Shown: positions 32,531 to 45,060, counted from the first letter of the stretch. The stretch is 64,000 nucleotides of DNA from Symsagittifera roscoffensis (GCF_963678635.1 NC_087066.1:24225615-24289614); one strand, 5' to 3'. Notes: generated by a model not told the origin, from the sequence alone. A program made the numbers and translations.

Positions 32531-33489
32531 TTACTAACAAATTCTTAAGTTTTCTTTTTTTGAATTAATAAACATTGAAGTTTAAAAGTTTTTACAAAAC
32601 TACTGCCGATTTGAAGTCTTAAGATAGATATAGATTTTTTTTTGTCTGAGCATTTATGTGTAATATTAACTGGTTATAATATTTAGAAAATACGGCTCAT
32701 AAAATCAACTTTACGGCTGTATTTTTTGCAGTTTATATGATAATGAATGAACACTTAAGGAGTAAATTTGAAAATGAATAATCTTCTGTTTTTTTTTGCT
32801 TTGTGATGCGGGAATTAGGTCTGCCGTTTTTTTTGTGACCTGATTTCGACTTTAGTTTTGATTAGACTTATCATCGAGTGGTGGGAACAAGCTAATTCTA
32901 CTTTCGATTTGGTTTAACAATTGTTAAATTTTGTTTAAAAAAAATTGTATAACAATTTATTAAACAATTGTAAAAAGAAACCAGTACTGACTTTAACGCC
33001 TCTTTTTTGCAGTTAGTTGGTACATCGACACAATCAACCTTGACGATTCCTCAATAGTAACTAGTTTTAACAGTGGTTGAACACTATCTGAATTTTTCTC
33101 TTTCATTCACCTATACCAACGTAAAGAATAGCCTAACTCAATGGAAAAGTACCGTTGGAGACTGCATAGCAGTGGGCTATTTGAACAAACAACAAAAAAA
33201 TTACCTTAAACACCGACCACGCTTTTTCACCGAGTTCTTTAAAATTTAAATTAAGAAGCTTGCTAACCCAGTTCGAGACGAAGCCACAAACACTGGTAAA
33301 CACTGGTAACATATTATCTTTATTGCCCAAATTGACTTCATTCTTTATGCAACGCCGTTAAAAGCGAGTTGCTCAACATCTCCCCAAAGAACAAACCAAA
33401 TCAGGCAGCAAGCCTTGGAAACAATACCAAAACAAGGACTGAACCTCTCATAATCACACAGAGCGATGATAAGTTCTTATATTTTGATT

Positions 33490-34350
33490 GTGGTAAATAG
33501 AACAATTGAATTTTTATATTTGCAACAATACCTGCGCCGCTGGAGTTGCACTTTCAGTCCAAAATCTGTCATCGCGATGGAGCGTTTTCAACGGCACCAG
33601 ATGTCTTCTACCACGTTTATACCTTACACGGTGTGATCGAAAACTCATTTATACTTATGGTGGACGCTCTGCTGCCGTGCAAGTTTCAAAACACGTATGA
33701 TTAAATTTTTTAACTGCTTAAAGAAACTCGGAACTAAAATTATTGTTGATTTCGAAGCCGCTGTTCCCAACGCCATCGAGAAAAAGCAGCCTGATTGCAG
33801 AAAAAATTCAATTCTGTTTCTTTTACCTGGGCCAGGCAGTTTGGCACAATGTACAAAAAACTGTATTTCCGAGCAAGTACATAGGCGTTGATGAGTTTCG
33901 CTTAAACGTCGAAAAAACGATTTGCGTGGCAATCGTTCGCGTTGACGATCTAGCAATCGCATTTGAAGAGCTCAAAAAAGGGACCTTCAGAGGAGTTTCA
34001 GAGTCTAATGGAAAACTTTAAAGACGCCTATTTCTAAGCCTTTCGAGGGAACAGACGCGTCAAACCAAAGTTTGACATTGCCGATTGCAACGTTTTCAAT
34101 TGGGTGCTCAGCGCAGAACCTTGTACGATTAATCCATTGGAGGCATGGAATGGCAGCATCAGTAGATTCGTGTCGACAAAGCACCCATCCTTCCCCAAGC
34201 TCATCACACATTTCAAAGAAAAAAAAGCCGAACCTAACGGAGAGACGAGGATGGCTGGTGATGGCGATATTATCAGAAAATTGAAGCCCAAATATTCACT
34301 CGCCAATAGAAAACTCGAGTGCCATTGAGCAACTGGAGCAAATTTATTGC
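33490..34350 (+). pseudogene. MULE transposase pseudogene, unit 1
   Basis: Fragments in all three plus frames reproduce a Mutator-like (MULE) transposase core: the first catalytic Asp region with the VFYHVY and HGVIEN blocks, then TKIIVDFEAAVPNAI with the second Asp, the CFFYLGQAVWH-type helix, and the C-terminal NWVLSAEPCTINPLEAWNGS block with HPSFPKLITHF. Frameshifts and stops separate them. No target-site or TIR ends were identified. It stands upstream of, and opposite to, the fibronectin exon. Confidence 0.8.
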
Positions 34351-35240
34351 AATCGAGTCCACATACAGACGTATTTAAATTTTTGAACCATTAATGCACA
34401 TATTTTCTATAGTTTTTTGCCTAGCAAAATTGTTTTGATCTCGAAAACTTGTTAATTGCCCTCTGATTCTAATCCAATTGGAATAGTATTTAGGTTTTTC
34501 TTCCATCTAGTCTCTTTAATCTAGTTTGTTGAATCACTTTTGGCTGAATTGCCTCAGTTTGTTTTGGTTGCGCTGTCTGTATTTAAAATTGGCTGAATTG
34601 TCTGTGGCTGCTTTGCCTGCAAATTGCATTTTTAAACATACTTTTAGTTTTTATACCGTTTTTAAGAACAGATGATTATTTTATAACTCCTGTTAAAAAA
34701 TTAAGAATGTTGTAAGAAACAACCCTGCTTTAAAAAGAAGCAACAAAATAAATTAAAATTAACCCGTCATTCAAAAACGCGCCAGTGAATTGTGATAACA
34801 ACGGATGCTCTGAAAGTTACTACTCCCTCAGGCATATCATCATCCGTATTCGTCTTTATAATTGGGTTCAGCAGCGGTTGACCGGCCATGAGCTGAACAG
34901 ATCGGGTTTTGCCCTTTCAATCGTAGATAAATTGTCTGGACTAAATTGACTTGCTGAATGGCACAGTAGGAAATAATTTTTAACTACTGTATTAATTTTT
35001 TATGATTACCACCACTCAGTAAAAACACTACAACAGTAACATATAAGGTGCACAAGAGTTAGCTCCTTAAAAATCTGCTTCAGAGCGATTGTTTGAAAAA
35101 TCTGATCGCAAAAAAAACGTGAAGTACGAATTTTTTTATTTAACCATGCTAAAGCTAAACTATGGATCAAAATAAAATAAAAAATCGGTTTTGGGCTGTT
35201 TTTGTGTTGAATCACAGAGTACTTCTGTGAATATTCCTCT

Positions 35241-35348
35241 TCATTCGTCGGATGTCATGAAGTGATATGCCTGTGAGAACTTGGTAGTCCAGTAGACCAC
35301 TGTCTTGGCAGCTATCCTCACAGAGTAATGAGAGTCGGGTACTAGGTC
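35241..35348 (-). CDS. Fibronectin type III terminal exon (exon B), unit 1
   Basis: 36 codons including TGA, acceptor TTTGCAG|GACCTA. It encodes DLVPDSHYSVRIAAKTV, the E-F-G strand region of a fibronectin type III fold (L-x-P-x-x-x-Y-x-V-R-x-A-A), ending TSDE-stop. Compared with the other units a Gly codon after VVY is TGG (Trp). The partner exon A is deleted in this unit, so it is probably a dead fragment. Confidence 0.65.
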   Translation of the reverse strand, partial: DLVPDSHYSVRIAAKTVVYWTTKFSQAYHFMTSDE

Positions 35349-35716
35349 CTGCAAATGAAAGAAAAGGCCAGAACTCAATTTCATAAATATTATCAAATCT
35401 AATCAAAGATAATTAACCTGTCACTTTTACCTGATGTATTAACTTTTTTAATCTCTAAAAAACTTTGAATGCTAATTAAATTTTAGCCAAAGTTAAAAAA
35501 AACAAAATAAATGATATTCAGTCAAGTTTTCAACAACAAAAAAACTTGAATTTTTAACCAAATTATCAAAAAAAAGATGATTTCATTTTAAACAAAATTT
35601 GAACAATTAACCTGATATAATTTGAACCAAAATTTGAACCAAAAACTGGAATCGTGAACGCATCTATTAGAAATGAAAATTCTTCTACTTCTCCATAATT
35701 GTGAATACGATAAGAG

Positions 35717-36121
35717 CAGGGGCGGATCAGGTTTTTCTCGAGGGGGGGGGGAGGGCAGATTTTCTAAAATTTTGTCTAACTTTTTTTTTTTGGTTGACCA
35801 AATTGATTTTCTGAGCTCTTCCAAATCACTAAAAAGACTCTATTTTGACAAAATTTTCTGCGCCGCAGAAAATTTTTATTTTGAAAAAGTCGGTCAAAAA
35901 AGGCGTTTTTTAAGCATTTGACCAAAAAATCGCGTTTTTTTGGCGCGCGCTCCCCCTCAAAGTTAGCATATTTTGGCGCCCAAGGCGCCTTTAGAAAATT
36001 TATGGATCAGTCAGCCGGAAATTGCTATCTCAAATTAATGCAAAGGGGATACACTTTGGGTTGGCAGGGGTTCGAATCCCTGAGGGGAAGGGGGCGTCCA
36101 TCCCCGCCCCCTAAATCTGCT
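35717..36121 (+). mobile_element. hAT MITE, unit 1 (right end lost)
   Basis: Left end CAGGGGCGGATCAGG with GATAAGAG before it (35709-35716). The right end runs into the exon-A deletion, so the second duplication copy is missing. Confidence 0.85.
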
Positions 36122-36369
36122 TACGCATAAGTAGCGCGAAATAAATCGCGCGTTAATTGTCCCAAGTTGGCTAAAATGGCAATCTTTAAACCCCCATAAC
36201 TTTACGAAAAATGATCACAGGTAAAATATCTTTCCAAATTTGAGCTCAGGACAACAATACCTTTCGAATGATGTAAAAATGGCTAGTTAAAAAGTCGAAA
36301 TTTGTCTGAAGAAAAAAAAACCCACCCCGAGCACAAATATTCCGTCACTTTCGTATCGAAAGTCGGAAC

Positions 36370-36545
36370 AATAATAATCATAATAAACATAATCATAATC
36401 ATAATCATAATAATAATAATCATAATAATAATCACATTCATTATACTAAGGGGGAGAACAGAGGGGGAGGAGAGAGAGGGGGGAGAACAGAGGGGGAGGA
36501 GAGAGAGGGGGAGAACAGAGGGGGAGGAGAGAGATAGGGAGATGA
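36370..36545. repeat. ATA/ATC microsatellite fused to a GGGGGAGAACAGA minisatellite, unit 1
   Basis: The two tracts, 1.4 kb apart in unit 2, abut near 36446 in unit 1. Confidence 0.85.
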
Positions 36546-37744
36546 GAGGGAGGAAATTATTACAAGGTCATATTTTTGACGTTCAAACCAATCCACTAAT
36601 TTTGAAATTGTTTTTACACCTTGTACCTATTATTTTTAGTTTTTACTTTACCAAGTGTATCATGAAGATTCGAACACCGTATAAAACCAATTTGTCCAAA
36701 TACCAAGATCCGTAACAAGAGAGCCAGAACTTTCATTGATTATAGAAAATTTTTATAGTGAAAGTGAGAAAATTCGAAACTAAGAGAAACTGATTTTCTC
36801 GCTTTTCTTCTGCTAAAATTCGACCGATTTTAGCTCAAAAAATTTTAAAAGCTAAGAATTTTGATTTTTTAAAACTGGTTTCAAAACATTAATGATAGCA
36901 GTTAGTTATTCTTGACAACGCCTTGATATGGCGATGGCTTTGGATTCGAACTGAGGCAAAATTTGAAAGGCGCATCAAATTTGAGGACATTAAGGTAAAC
37001 AATATAATTGATTTGTTTCGACTGAATCAATCAAAATAGAAAAAACAGCTAAACCAAACCATCAAGCTGTAAAGAAGCTCAAGATGCTAAAAAAAGTCCT
37101 CGCGTTCTTCTGGATGACCGATTTATATAACAATATGTAAAACAAAATTGAAAGTGAAGTGAATCAAAATCAATGAATTAAAAACAGAATGGAGTTTTTA
37201 TGAAATAACTTTGTTACCGCAAATAGAAATCATTTTCAAATTCATTTTCAGAAGTTTGGGATATTTTTTTAAAATACAATCATTTACTTCAAATTATTTT
37301 GCTGCACTTCTGAAAATGTTATAGAAATTAATCTCCGACTTTTTTACCTATACCAACTATACACACTCATTCACCTATACCAACGTAAAGAATGGCCAAA
37401 CTCAATGGAAAAGTATATTCGGAAACTGCATAGCATGAACAAACAACAAAAAATTACCTTAAACACCGAGCACGCTTTTTCACCGAGTTCTTTAAAATTT
37501 AAGTTAAGAAGCTTGCTAACCAAGCTCGAGAAGAAGCCACAAACACTGGTAAACACTGGTGAACACTGGTAACATACTATCTTTATTGCCCGAATTGACT
37601 TGCTTCTTTATGCAACGCCGTTAAAAGCGATTTATTCAACATCTCCCCAAAGAACAAAACAAATCAGGCAGCAAGGCTTAGAAACAATACCAAAACAAGG
37701 ACTGAACCTCTCATAATCACACACAGCCGTGATACATTCTTATA

Positions 37745-38611
37745 TTTTGATTGTGGTAGTTGGAACAATTAAATTTTTACATTTGCAACAATACCTGCGC
37801 CGCTAGAATTGCTCTCTCAGTCCAAAATCTGTCATCGCGATGGATCGTTTTCAATGGCACCAGATGTCTTCTACCACGTTTATTCCTTACATGGTGTCAT
37901 CGAAAACCCATTTATACTCATGGTGGATGCTCTGCTGCCGTGCAAGATTCAAAACACGTATGATTACACTTTTTAACTGCTTAAAGAAACTCGGAACTAA
38001 AATTATCGTTGATTTTGAAGCCGCTGTTCGCAACGCCATTGAAAAAATGCAGCCTGATGCAGAAAAAAATCGAGTCTGTTTCTTTTACCTGGGCCAGGCA
38101 GTTTGGCACAAGGTACAAAAAACTGTTTTTACGAGCAAATACATAGGCGTTGATGAGTTTCGCTTAAATTTCAAAAATTGATTTGCGTGGCGATCGTTCG
38201 CGTTGACGATCTAGCAATCGCATTTGAAGAGCTCAGAAAAAAGGGTCCTTCAGAGGCGTTTCAGCGTCTAATGGAAAACTTTAAAGACGCCTATTTCTAA
38301 GCCTTTCAAGGAAACAGACGCGTCAAACCAAAGTTTGACATTACCGATTGGAACGTTTTCAATTGGGTGCTCAGCGCAGAACCTTGTACGATTAATCGAT
38401 TGGAGGCATGGAATGGCAGCATCAGTAGATTCGTGTCGACAAAGCACCCATCCTTCCCCAAGCTCATCGCACATTTCAAAGAAAAAAAGCCGAAACTAAC
38501 GGAGAGACGAGGATGGCTGGTGATGGCGATATTATCAGAAAATCGAAGCCCAAATATTCACTCGCCAATAGAAAACTCGAGTGCCATTGAGCAACTCGAG
38601 CAAAGTTATTA
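37745..38611 (+). pseudogene. MULE transposase pseudogene, unit 2
   Basis: DGSFSMAPDVFYHVYSLHG from 37839 (first catalytic Asp), a TAA, then in the next frame GTKIIVDFEAAVRNAIEKMQ (second Asp) and VCFFYLGQAVWHKVQ, a stop, and in a third frame the LSAEPCTINRLEAWNGSISR block. At least two frame changes and stops make it inactive. It contains the same lesions as unit 3, so it was dead before the 2/3 duplication. Confidence 0.85.
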
Positions 38612-39511
38612 AAATCGAGTCCACATTCAGACTTATTTAAATTTTTGAACCTTTAATGTACATATATTCTATAGCTTCATGTCGAGCAAAATTATTTTGA
38701 ACTCGGAAACTTGTTATTTGCCCTCTGACTCTAATAAAATTGGAAAAAGTTTTGATTTTTCTTCTATCTAGTCTCTTTAATCTAGTTTGTTGAATCACTT
38801 TTGGCTGAATTGTCTCAGTTTGTTTTGTTTGCGCTGTCTGTATTTAAAATTGGCTGAATTGTCTGTGGCTGAGTTGCCTGCAAATTGCATTTTTAAACAT
38901 ACTTTTCGAATTAATTAGTTTTTATACCGTTTTTAAGAACAGGTGATTATTTTATAACTACTGTTAAAAAACTAAGAAGGTTGTAAAGAACAACCCTGCT
39001 TTAAAAAGAAGCAACAATATAAATTAAAATTAACCCGTCATTCAAAAACGCGCCAGTGAATTGTGATAACAACGGATGCTCTGAAAGTTACTACTCCCTC
39101 AGGCATATCATCATCCGTATTCGTCTTTATAATTGGGTTCTGCAGCGGTTGACCGGCCATGAGCTGAACATATCGGGTTTTGCCCTTTCAATCGTAGATA
39201 AATGGTCTGGACTAAAATGACTTGCTGAATGGCACAGTAGGAAATAATTTTTAACTACTGTATTAATTTTTTATTAATACCACCACTCAGTAAAAACACT
39301 ACAACAGTAACATATAAGGTGCACAAGAGTTGGCTCCTTAAAAATCTGCTTCAGAGCGATTGTTTGAAAAATTTGATCGCAAAAAAAACGTGAAGTACGA
39401 ATTTTTTTATTTAACCTTGCTAAAGCTAAACTATGGATCAGAATAAAATAAAATATCGGTTTTGGGCTGTTTTTGTGTTGAATCACAGAGTGCTTCTGTG
39501 AATATTCCTCT

Positions 39512-39619
39512 TCATTCGTCGGATGTCATGAAGTGATATGCCTGTGAGAACTTGGTAGTCCCGTAGACCACTGTCTTGGCAGCTATCCTCACAGAGTAAT
39601 GAGAGTCGGGTACTAGGTC
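39512..39619 (-). CDS. Fibronectin type III terminal exon (exon B), unit 2
   Basis: 35 residues plus TGA, phase 0 in, joining exon A at phase 0. LVPDSHYSVRIAAKT is the conserved second half of the fold; KTVVYGTTKFS fits the following strand. A protein ending directly after the fold suggests a C-terminal domain. Confidence 0.75.
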   Translation of the reverse strand, partial: DLVPDSHYSVRIAAKTVVYGTTKFSQAYHFMTSDE

Positions 39620-39980
39620 CTGCAAATGAAAGAAAAGGCCATAACTCAATTTCATAAATATTATCAAATATATTAATTAACCTGTCACTTTTACCTGATG
39701 TATTAACTTTTTTAATCTCAAAAAAACTTTGATTGCTAATTGAATTTTAGCCAAAGTTAAAAAAACAACATAAATGATATTCAGTCAAGTTTTCAACAAC
39801 AAAAAAAACTTGAATTTTTAACCAAATTATCAAAAAAAATATGATTTCATTTTAACCAAAATTTGAACAATTAACCTGATATAATTTTAATCAAAATTTG
39901 AACCAAAAACTGGAATCGTGAACGCATCGATTAGAAATGAAAATTCTTCTATTTCTCTATAATTGTGAATACGATAAGAG

Positions 39981-40383
39981 CAGGGGCGGATCTAGGATTT
40001 TCTCGAGGGGGGGAGGGCAGATTTTCTAAAATTTTGTCGAACTTTTTTTTGGTTGACTAAATTGGTGTCTGAGCTCTTCCAAATCACTAAAAAGACTCTA
40101 TTTTGACAAAATTTTCTGCGCCGCAGAAAATTTTTATTAGGAAAAAGTCGGTCAAAAAAGGCGTTTTTTAAGCATTTGACCAAAAAATCGCGTTTTTTCG
40201 GCGCGCGCTCCCCCTCAAAGTTAGCATATATTGGCGCCCAAGGCGCCTTTAGAAAATTTATGGATCAGTCAGCCGGAAATTGCTATCTCAAATTAATGCA
40301 AAGGGGATACACTTTGGGTTGGCAGGGGTTCGAATCCCTGAGGGGAAGGGGGCGTCCACCCCCGCACCCTAAATCCGCTTGTG
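39981..40383 (+). mobile_element. hAT MITE, unit 2
   Basis: CAGGGGCGGATCTAGG to AAATCCGCTTGTG (mutated end), perfect 8-bp duplication GATAAGAG (39973-39980, 40384-40391). The right duplication lies 9 bases into the fibronectin intron, next to the exon A donor. Confidence 0.9.
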
Positions 40384-40400
40384 GATAAGAGTGTAATCAC

Positions 40401-40597
40401 CTTCAGCTTCGCTTGGCTCTTTTGTCCAGGTGTGACAATCAGTGGCTCCTCAGTTGTGTCCTGTGACTGGTGCAACATCACCACTAGAATGAACTCGGAG
40501 ATGTCCAGACCAGCCAGAGTGCTCCACTGCACTATCACCTCAGTCGGGTCCACGAAGATCACCCGCGTCACCTCTGGAGTCCAGCCTATGCTGCTGC
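40401..40597 (-). CDS. Fibronectin type III exon A, unit 2
   Basis: 197 nt, phase 1 in, 0 out (TTTCAG|GCAGCA ... CTGAAG|GTGATT). It encodes the first half of a type III domain: TRVIFVDPTEVIVQWSTLAG has the strand-B Trp, then ISEFILVVMLHQS (strand C) and a Lys-rich end. Together with exon B it makes one complete domain of about 100 residues. Such domains are extracellular adhesion or receptor modules. Upstream exons of the gene were not found. It may be the 3' end of a real gene or a captured fragment. Confidence 0.75.
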
Positions 40598-40620
40598 CTG
40601 AAACACGCAAATTAACTCAA

Positions 40621-40795
40621 TATTCATCATAATAATAGTCATAATCATGGTCATTAAAATCATCATAAACATAATAATCAAAATCATGACAAAAATAACC
40701 ATAATAATAATCATAATAATAATCATAATAATAATTATCATTATAATCAAAATCATAATCATAATAATAATATAAAATAATCATAATAATTTTAA
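40621..40795. repeat. ATA/ATC microsatellite, unit 2, first tract
   Basis: Imperfect run of ATAATC/ATAATA trinucleotides just above exon A of the fibronectin fragment. Confidence 0.9.
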
Positions 40796-41324
40796 TCGAA
40801 ACAAGACTGCTCGTATCAGGGCGAAGCCTTGAATGTTCCGACTGCCTCTTAAAGTTTATGGAGCAGCAGTAATAACATAAAAAAATTAAATGAAATAAAA
40901 TGAAATGACTTTTTTTTTCTAAAATTTGAAATTTTTTATGAAAATCATCCCCCCACATGCCATATAAAGTATAAAAAGATAGATTTCGTTCCTTGTAACA
41001 AATCAATTGTGGCAAATAAGCTTCGTTCAACCAATTTGGAAAGATTTCTAAAACGGATTAAATCTCCGCTTACGCATTAATAGCGCGAAATATATCGCGC
41101 GTTAATTGTCACAAATTGGCCAAAATGGCAATCTTTAAGCCCCCGTAACTTTACGAAAAATGATCACAGGTAAAATATCTTTCCAAATTTGAGCTCAGGA
41201 CAACAATACCTTTCGAATGATGTAAAAATGGCTAGTTAAAAAGTCGAAATTTGTCTGAAGAAAAAAAAACCCACCCCGAGCACAAATATTCCGTCACTTT
41301 CGTATCGAAAGTCGGAACAATAAT

Positions 41325-41420
41325 AATCATAATAATCATAATCATAATCATAATCATAATAATAATAATCATAATAATATTCACATTCATTATACTAATG
41401 ATAATCATAATCATAATAAC
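41325..41420. repeat. ATA/ATC microsatellite, unit 2, second tract
   Basis: Same trinucleotide family. Confidence 0.9.
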
Positions 41421-41538
41421 CAATATCTTTTTGCTGTTTTAAGTTTTCAACCTGTCAAAAATTGATAAAATATTCAAAAAAGCCCCAATTTTTTTTCAGT
41501 TTTTTTGTGTTAAATACTAAATAACTTATGCGAACCTA

Positions 41539-42340
41539 CCCGGGTGGAACTCCATAAACCAAAATGTTTATCTTACAATTTCATACACCGAAAATGTTTA
41601 TCATACAATTTTATACATCAAAGTATGGAAAAATGCTAATCATACAATTTACATACAATTTCAAAAAATCATTGAAAAAACATTCAAACTAGTTTCTGCG
41701 GCTATTTGAGCCAAAAAATAGTCTGGTGATGAAAAAAAATGTGTTTCTTTTTTTATAGAAAAAAATGGTTATCATACAATTTCCAAAATGCATGCATAAC
41801 GTAGTCCTGGATACACAAAAATTGAATTTTTTTTCCGTTTCTCCGGATAACTTTTTTCAAACCGGCTACAAACTCCTATTTCTTTTGTATGGCATGTTTA
41901 TATATGCATTGATCAATGTCTGATAATTTGAAAATTTTAATTTTAAAAAAATTCATCTTTGAAAATTTTTACCAAAATTTAAAAGTTTGATACTTTCATA
42001 TATGATTTGTGAAGAGAACTCTTACTCAATTCAAGTCGTTTCCAATGCATTGTAAATGCCAGACAATCAACACTTTGGTGACTCTAGTTTTGAGTAAACC
42101 ATGGTTTTAGTCACTTGTGTTCGATCACGAACACATCCCTTAAATTTACAGAAATAAAACTTTCGAAAATTACTCTTTTGGTTTATGAAAAAATGCTTGT
42201 CCTACAATTTCCATGTACAGAAAAATGCTTACCTTAGAGTTTTCTTAACATTTTCCGTATCTATGGAATTGTGCAAAATTGTATGGTAAGCATTTTTTCA
42301 TACTTGAAAATTGTAGGACAAGCATTTTTGGTCAACCCGG
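41539..42340. mobile_element. Nonautonomous TIR element B, unit 2
   Basis: 802 bp, ends CCCGGGTGGAAC and GGTCAACCCGG. Both halves hold several inverted copies of a subterminal motif (AAAATGCTTATCATACAATT and variants). No ORF. The superfamily is not identified. Confidence 0.6.
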
Positions 42341-42783
42341 ATATGTTTAGTGATATATTTTGAGTCTGGTAATCCATGAAAAAGAGCAATTGCGGAACAA
42401 TAAAAATTATCACTATTGAATAAAAAGATCTGTTTTCGAGCGCCTCAGTTCTTTTTATTAAATATTTTGAGCAGATACTCGCAAGTTACGTTGATGTTCC
42501 TGTAGTGTCTTGCTTTTGGCTCCCACTTATTAAGAGACAAAAATCTTACACAGAGTTATGAATGCGTATCACTCACCACTTTTGTGCAAAAAAAATTGGT
42601 TCGGGGGTTCAATTTTTTTCTCAATCATTCTCAAAAAATTAAGAGAAATAGTTCAAACGTTTGAAAAAACGTGAGAAGCCTCAGATGAAAACTAAATAGT
42701 TTCAAGAGAGCAGTTAACAAAAATTAGAGAAAATTTTTAGAAATTTCCCATATATTGCAAACCTTATTTCAACTGCTTCTATC

Positions 42784-42785
<2 letters not shown>

Positions 42786-42825
<40 letters not shown>

Positions 42826-42985
42826 AGATAGAGAAAGAGAGAGGTGTGAAGGGGAGGGGAGGAGAGAGGGGGAGAACCGAGGGGAGGAGAGAGAGAGTGG
42901 GAGAACAGAGGGGGAGGAGAGAGAGGGGGAGAACAGAGGGGGAGGAGAGAGAGGGGGAGAACAGAGGGGGAGGAGAGAGATAGGG
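42786..42985. repeat. (GA)n and GGGGGAGAACAGA minisatellite, unit 2
   Basis: Pure GA run, then about 28-bp repeats of GGGGAGGAGAGAGAGG plus GGGAGAACAGAG. Confidence 0.9.
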
Positions 42986-44189
42986 AGATGAGAGGGAGGA
43001 AGTTATTACAAGGTCATATTTTTGACGTTCAAACCAATCCACTAATTTTGAAATTGTTTTTACACCTCGTACCTATTATTTTTAGTTTTTACTTTATCAA
43101 GTGTATCATGAAGATTCGAACACCGTATAAAACCAATTTGTCCAAATACCAAGATCCGTAATAAGAGAGCCAGAACTTTCATTGATTACAGAAAATTTTT
43201 ATAGTGAAAGTTAGAAAATTTGAAACTAAGAGAAACTGATTTTCTCGCTTTTCTTCTGCTAAAATTCGACAGATTTTAGCTCAAAAAATTTTAGAAGCCA
43301 AGAGTTTTGATTTTTTTAAAACTGGTTTCAAAACATTAATGATAGCAGTTAGTTATTCTTGACAACGCCTTGATATGGCGATGGCTTTGGATTCGAACTG
43401 AGGCAAAATTTGAACGGCGCATCAAATTTGAGGACATTAAGGTAATCAATATAATTGATTTGTTTCGACAGAATCAACCAAATTAGAAATAACAGCTAAA
43501 CCAAACCATCAAGCTGCAAAGAAGCTCAAGATGCTAAAAAAAGTCCTCCCGTTCTTCTGGATGACCGATTTTATATAACAATATGAAAACCAAAATCGAA
43601 AGTGAAGTGAATCAAAATCAATGAATTAAAAATAGAATGGAGTTTTTATGAATTAACTTTGTTACCGCAAATAGAAATCATTTTCAAATTCATTTTCAGA
43701 AGTTTGGGATATTTTTTTAAAATACAATCATTTACTTCAAATTATTTTGCTGCACTTCTGAAAATGTTATATAAATTAATCTCCGACTTTTTTACCTATA
43801 CCAACTATACAGACTCATTCACCTATACCAACGTAAAGAATGGCCAAACTCAATGAAAAAGTACATTCGGAAACTGCATAGCGTGAACAAACAACAAAAA
43901 ATTACCTTAAACACCGAGCACGCTTTTTCACCGAGTTGTTTAAAATTGAAGTTAAGAAGCTTGCTAACCAAGCTCGAGAAGAAGCCACAAACACTGGTAA
44001 ACACTGGTGAACACTGGTAACATACTATCTTTATTGCCAAAATTGACTTGCTTCTTTATGCAACGCCGTTAAAAGCGATTTATTTAACATCTCCCAAAAG
44101 AACAAAACAAATCAGGCAGCAAGGCTTAGAAACAATACCAAAACAAGGACTGAACCTCTCATAATCACACACAGCCGTGATACATTCTT

Positions 44190-45060
44190 ATATTTTGATT
44201 GTGGTAGTTGGAACAATTAAATTTTTACATTTGCAACAATACCTGCGCCGCTAGAATTGCTCTCTCAGTCCAAAATCTGTCATCGCGATGGATCGTTTTC
44301 AATGGCGCCAGATGTCTTCTACCACGTTTATTCCTTACATGGTGTCATCGAAAACCCATTTATACTCATGGTGGATGCTCTGCTGCCGTGCAAGATTCAA
44401 AACACGTATGATTACACTTTTTAACTGCTTAAAGAAACTAGGAACTAAAATTATCGTTGATTTTGAAGCCGCTGTTCGCAACGCCATTAAAAAAATGCAG
44501 CCTGATCCAGAAATAAATCGAGTCTGTTTCTTTTACCTGGGCCAGGCAGTTTGGCACAAGGTACAAAAAACTGTTTTTACAAGCAAATACATAGGCGTTG
44601 ATGAGTTTCGCTTAAATTTCAAAAATTGATTTGCGTGGCGATCGTTCGCGTTGACGATCTAGCAATCGCATTTGAAGAGCTCAGAAAAAAGGTCCTTCAG
44701 AGGCGTTTCAGAGTCTAATGGAAAACTTTAAAGACGCCTATTTCTAAGCCTTTCGAGGAAACAGACGCGTCAAACCAAAGTTTGACATTGCCGATTGGAA
44801 CATTTTCAATTGGGTGCTCAGCGCAGAACCTTGTACGATTAATCCATTGGAGGCATGGAATGGCAGCATCAGTAGATTCGTGTCGACAAAGCACCCATCC
44901 TTCCCCAAGCTCATCACACATTTCAAGGAAAAAAAAGCCGAAACTAACGGAGAGACGAGGATGGCTGGTGATGGCGATATTATCAGAAAATCGAAGCCCA
45001 AATATTCACTCGCCAATAGAAAACTCGAGTGCCATTGAGCAACTCGAGCAAAGTTATTAA
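44190..45060 (+). pseudogene. MULE transposase pseudogene, unit 3
   Basis: Nearly base-for-base copy of the unit 2 pseudogene, with the same frame breaks and a few substitutions (for example E to K in the NAIKKMQ helix). Confidence 0.85.

Larger units (their letters stand above)
29697..33087 (-). other. TRPM 5' flank and intergenic DNA
   Basis: No convincing exon. Any TRPM promoter should lie within a few hundred bases above 29696; I see no clear TATA box at a standard spacing. It contains one hAT MITE and a GT-skewed block. Confidence 0.4.
33088..37367. repeat. Tandem segmental duplication, unit 1 (4.3 kb, two deletions)
   Basis: Same order as units 2 and 3 from CACCTATACCAACGTAAAGA onward. 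It lacks about 690 bp (with the fibronectin exon A) after 36121 and about 1.46 kb (with the TIR element) at 36446. More diverged than units 2 and 3 are from each other. Confidence 0.85.
37368..43815. repeat. Tandem segmental duplication, unit 2 (6.45 kb)
   Basis: Complete unit: MULE pseudogene, fibronectin exons B and A with a hAT MITE in the intron, ATA/ATC microsatellites, TIR element, GA minisatellite. Offset to unit 3 is a constant 6448 over most of its length. Confidence 0.9.

Noticed and set aside
36068..36090. GGTTCGAATCC inside the hAT MITE resembles a tRNA B box (Pol III promoter), suggesting a SINE
   Set aside because: Other copies read GGGTCGAATCC, there is no A box at the right spacing, and the 8-bp target duplications with inverted ends identify a hAT MITE.
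36302..36715. Ile-runs and Glu/Gly/Arg-rich ORFs over the microsatellites (also at 41.3, 42.8 and 47.7 kb)
   Set aside because: They are translations of ATA/ATC and GA simple repeats.
40293..40400. Continuation of the fibronectin ORF below the exon A donor
   Set aside because: It reads into the hAT MITE; the donor CTGAAG|GTGATT and exon B in phase explain the real structure.
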